A stretch of 64,000 nucleotides of DNA, taken from NCBI GenBank assembly GCA_022579005.1, contig MU401546.1:58751-122750 (forward strand). The letters run 5' to 3'. The stretch is from Poronia punctata (Eukaryota; Ascomycota; Sordariomycetes; Xylariales; Xylariaceae). The position numbers were made by a program, and so were the translations under genes. A model generated the notes under the pieces. It was not told where the DNA came from, did no database searches, and was given only the letters and a program-made list of their open reading frames with translations. Shown here in pieces: positions 61,240-64,000 of the stretch (the first letter of the stretch is position 1; the number at the start of each line of letters is the position of its first letter).

Positions 61240-61793
61240 TTAACCCCCCCCACTAACACTAATATACTGACCCGTAATCCAACCGCTCAAAGGCGAAGCA
61301 ACAAGCAAAACCGCATCAGCAATCTCATCCACAGTCCCCATCCTCTCCTCCAATCTCGATAGACCCAACAACCTCTTCACTTCCGGATGATCATTCGGAG
61401 GCGTCTTATTCGTCTTGGTTAGACCCGGCGCAATGGTGTTCACTGTGATGCCGTATTCCTTGCCGAACTGTCCATCCCCATGCGTTAGTCTACAAACATA
61501 CATAAAGAAGTAAAAAAGAAAAAGGGGGGGAGTGGGAGAAGATACAAACCTCTAAAGCCCAGGTATAAGTAAGCGAATCAAGCGCCGCTTTCGAAGCCGT
61601 ATAAACAGGCGAATGCAGCCCCATCCGCGAAAGACACGTGCTGATGTTGATGATTCGTCCGTTACGAGCCATATGAGGGATGGCGGCCTGGACGAGGAAG
61701 AATGGTCCGTTGAGATTGGCGCTGAAGACGGAGGTGATTTCTTCGGGGGATTACTTGTGTTGTTGGTGTCATTGGGGCTATTCCTGCGTTGTT

Positions 61794-61830
<37 letters not shown>

Positions 61831-62251
61831 ACCGTTAGCTAAAGCACCTTCTAGTTCTTTCTTTCTCTCTCTCTACCCTACCCCCCTCTTACCCCAAGAC
61901 AGAAAGAAAGAAAACCAGAAAAATAAAGAAAGGGAAAAAAGAATGCTTACCAAGAATATCAATCTTATCCGTCCCAAAAGCAAGCAAAGTCTCCCTGACA
62001 AGTCTCTCCGCTTCTTCTTTATCTCCGACGTCTGCGCGGACGACAGTGGCTTTCCCACCTTCCGACCTGATAGTCTCGGCCACGGAGGCTGCGCCCGAAG
62101 CGCTGGAGTCGGAGATATGTAGTTTATGGTTACGGAACAGCCCGCGGGCTGCGAGGGTTTTGGCTATTGCGCTGCCGATTCCGTTGGGTCGGCCTGAGCC
62201 GGTGATTATGGCGACTTTGCCGGTTAGGGAGAGGTCTTTTGTCGTCGACAT
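61240..62251 (-). CDS. Short-chain dehydrogenase/reductase (SDR), with an apparent 1-bp frameshift
   Basis: NAD(P)-dependent Rossmann-fold oxidoreductase of the classical type. Three exons (62251-61951, 61795-61550, 61467-61240) encode about 257 residues once one base is discounted. Features: the cofactor loop TGSGRPNGIG at 17-26, NNAG at 102-105, the catalytic YTASK, and the C-terminal APGLTKT and SGWITGQYISVSGGG. Splice sites are canonical, with a GCTAAC branch site in intron 1. In exon 2 the reading frame breaks at a run of five G (61745-61749 plus strand; C on the coding strand). The frame before it ends at QVIP and the frame after it resumes as EEITSVFSANLNGPFF, as expected of the family. 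This is either a consensus error or a recent inactivating mutation. Substrate unknown. Confidence 0.8.
61797..61828. repeat. T32 homopolymer within an SDR intron
   Basis: Thirty-two T on the plus strand. On the coding strand it is poly-A between the branch site and the acceptor AAG of the first SDR intron. Confidence 0.9.
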
Positions 62252-63284
62252 TTTTCCTACTTTTTTTTTTTTTTCCCTTTCTTTAGACAAGGTGATATGT
62301 TTGAAGGGATATGTATGTAATGTGTCTGATGATTTATTGAATGGTTGTTTTTGTCAAGGAATAACACAGTCGTGGGTTTAGGTTAGGTCTTTATATATCT
62401 TTATTCTACATGTATAACCAACCCCCTTTCTTCATGTCATTTACCCTTTGACCTAGGACCGAAAAACCGTCAAGCCCGGATTTCGATTTCTAATCCAAAG
62501 AAATAGATCCAGCTGTCACGTATTAGCTAAAGCCGTATCGAATCAAAGCCAAACAAGAAACAACTTCCGGTGTAGGGGAAAATGTCATGATCGATGTGTA
62601 TGTATAAGGGGAAGAGGATAGAAACTTGGACGAAAAGGGAAATAGGTCGCCTCCTCCGAATCTACAACCAATGTTAAAAGAATGGGCAGACGTCACAAAA
62701 AACACCAAAAATTTACCTACCATGTTTCAAAGCTCAAGTGACCTTACCGGATTTCCGAGTTCCGCGTTTTGCTTCCAATTTCCCTGGGCCGGACAGAAAG
62801 ATGGATGATCTAAGTAATCATCTCGTAGCGCAGCCATAACCCCCTCTCCCAACAACATACACTCTTCATCCCGGAGCCGTCCAAACCAAGGGAAAACACA
62901 TGATGATATCCGATCAATAACATCCTTCCAGTTCCCTAACCCCACAGTTTCTTCTCATCTCGGCCGCAAGTCTCATATTTACCTTCATCTTTACATCTTC
63001 TCGTTCTCGTTCTCCCGTCAAATAAATCCCCGCAAATGACCAAAAGCCACAATCGTAGCGTAACATCATCATCATTATTATCGCCTACATCTTCTTCCAA
63101 AATTTTCAAGAATACCAGTAGGATAAAATGAAGGAACAGGACCGGGAAAACTATCATATTTCCTCTTAATCATCATCACAATCGCCAAAGCCGCCAACGC
63201 ACAGGCCGAGGACGTGACCAGATGATGGGGAAGTGCTAATGCTCGATGAGCAATAGTGTCGAGAAAGAGACTGACGGAAATACT
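62252..63284. other. Right-flank region, upstream of the SDR gene
   Basis: The SDR 5' flank is followed by non-coding DNA. Minus-strand frames at 62727-62945 and 62936-63157 have slight protein character, but I could not join them into a credible gene. Confidence 0.5.
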
Positions 63285-63393
63285 ATCTCTATCTCTTTCT
63301 CTTTCTCTTTCTCTTTCTCTTTCTCTTTCTCTTTCTCTTTCTCTTTCTCTTTCTCTTTCTCTTTCTCTTTCTCTTTCTCTTTCTCTTTCTCTG
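63285..63393. repeat. (TCTCTT)n hexamer microsatellite, broken by a gap
   Basis: At least 16 near-perfect hexamers run directly into the N gap, so the true length is unknown. Confidence 0.95.
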
Positions 63394-63490
63394 NNNNNNN
63401 NNNNNNNNNNNNNNNNNNNNNNNNNNNNNNNNNNNNNNNNNNNNNNNNNNNNNNNNNNNNNNNNNNNNNNNNNNNNNNNNNNNNNNNNNN
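63394..63490. other. Assembly gap (97 N)
   Basis: Ambiguous bases placed where the hexamer microsatellite could not be closed. Confidence 1.
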
Positions 63491-64000
63491 CTTTCCTCGT
63501 CGTTCGCCTCGGAGAACCAAACTGCTAGACTTTTGAGCTCACCGGATACCCTCGACATCTCTGGTGATAGTGAAAAGGTATCAGAGTCAGAGTGAAGGAA
63601 TGATGGCGGCAATTTGGGAAGTAGGTCAGTCTGTAAAGGGTAATGAGGCGGATGGTTCCCTAGTAATGAGCATAGTGACATCGATCCTAGGTTTATTTTT
63701 TATTTTTTTCCCTTTCTTAGCAAACTCAAAGTCTAAGAAGAGAAGGATATGTAGGTCAAGTAAGTAGGTAGGTAACTTACCACATAATCATCAACCTCTC
63801 CTGCCCCGATAACATCCCCAATCCCCCCCCCCCCCCCGAAAGATCAATCGTACCTCGGTAGACTAGCAAAATGGATTCCCGCCTGACGGAAATCCTGAGG
63901 AAGCGAACTGGATGTCCATTTTTTTTTTCTTAGATTAGAAAAACTCTCCCTCACCCTCTCTCCATCTACCTACTCGTCAGGTTGGAACATACATTATAGC
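63491..64000. other. Right window end, no gene seen
   Basis: About 510 bp after the gap. It contains a C15 run near 63823-63837 and TAGG motifs near 63763-63770. No supported coding sequence. Confidence 0.6.

Noticed and set aside
62727..63157. Two adjacent minus-strand frames that could be exons of one gene
   Set aside because: I could not find a donor/acceptor pair giving a continuous product, and neither part resembles a known family.

Overview
This window is nuclear DNA of a filamentous ascomycete, most probably Sordariomycetes or a close relative. Genes have short introns of about 50-150 bp with GTAAGT-type donors and CTAAC-type branch sites. The gene set is typical of Pezizomycotina: a class II hydrophobin, a NoxA-type NADPH oxidase, a 2EXR protein and a Dal5-type permease. 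Long intergenic stretches are full of microsatellites, homopolymer C/G tracts and short TACC/TAGG motifs. The window begins in a C-rich low-complexity tract and contains a 97-base N gap, so parts of the assembly are weak.

Layout. 0-4 kb: low-complexity DNA, then a secreted class II hydrophobin (+) with a TATA box and an upstream palindrome. 6.4-8.3 kb: noxA (-). 11.8-12.8 kb: ubiquitin-conjugating E2 of the Ubc4 type (-). 14.2-15.7 kb: mitochondrial glutaryl-CoA dehydrogenase (-). 16.8-18.9 kb: a large disordered protein of unknown function (+), with an apparent one-base frameshift. 19.8-21.7 kb: SYS1 (-) and COA6 (+), divergent. 24.3-27.2 kb: PI4P 5-kinase Mss4 (+). 27.2-32.0 kb: no convincing gene. 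32.0-35.6 kb: SAGA subunit Spt7 (+). 36.7-38.6 kb: Dal5-type MFS transporter (-). 42.6-44.5 kb: secreted berberine-bridge-type FAD oxidase (+). 45.8-47.9 kb: C2H2 zinc-finger factor (-). 47.9-58.4 kb: about 10.5 kb without a recognisable gene. 58.5-62.3 kb: a small hypothetical protein (+), a 2EXR protein (-) and a short-chain dehydrogenase (-) with another one-base homopolymer frameshift.

The genes are mostly unrelated housekeeping genes: ubiquitin transfer, lysine/tryptophan catabolism, Golgi traffic, cytochrome oxidase assembly, phosphoinositide signalling and chromatin. Among them are a few developmental or surface genes (hydrophobin, NoxA) and accessory metabolic genes (FAD oxidase, SDR, MFS). 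I see no secondary-metabolite cluster, no intact transposon, no CRISPR array, and no tRNA or rRNA gene. The least expected pattern is the 8-mer TACGAGTA, read on either strand. I count 19 copies, all outside the called genes.
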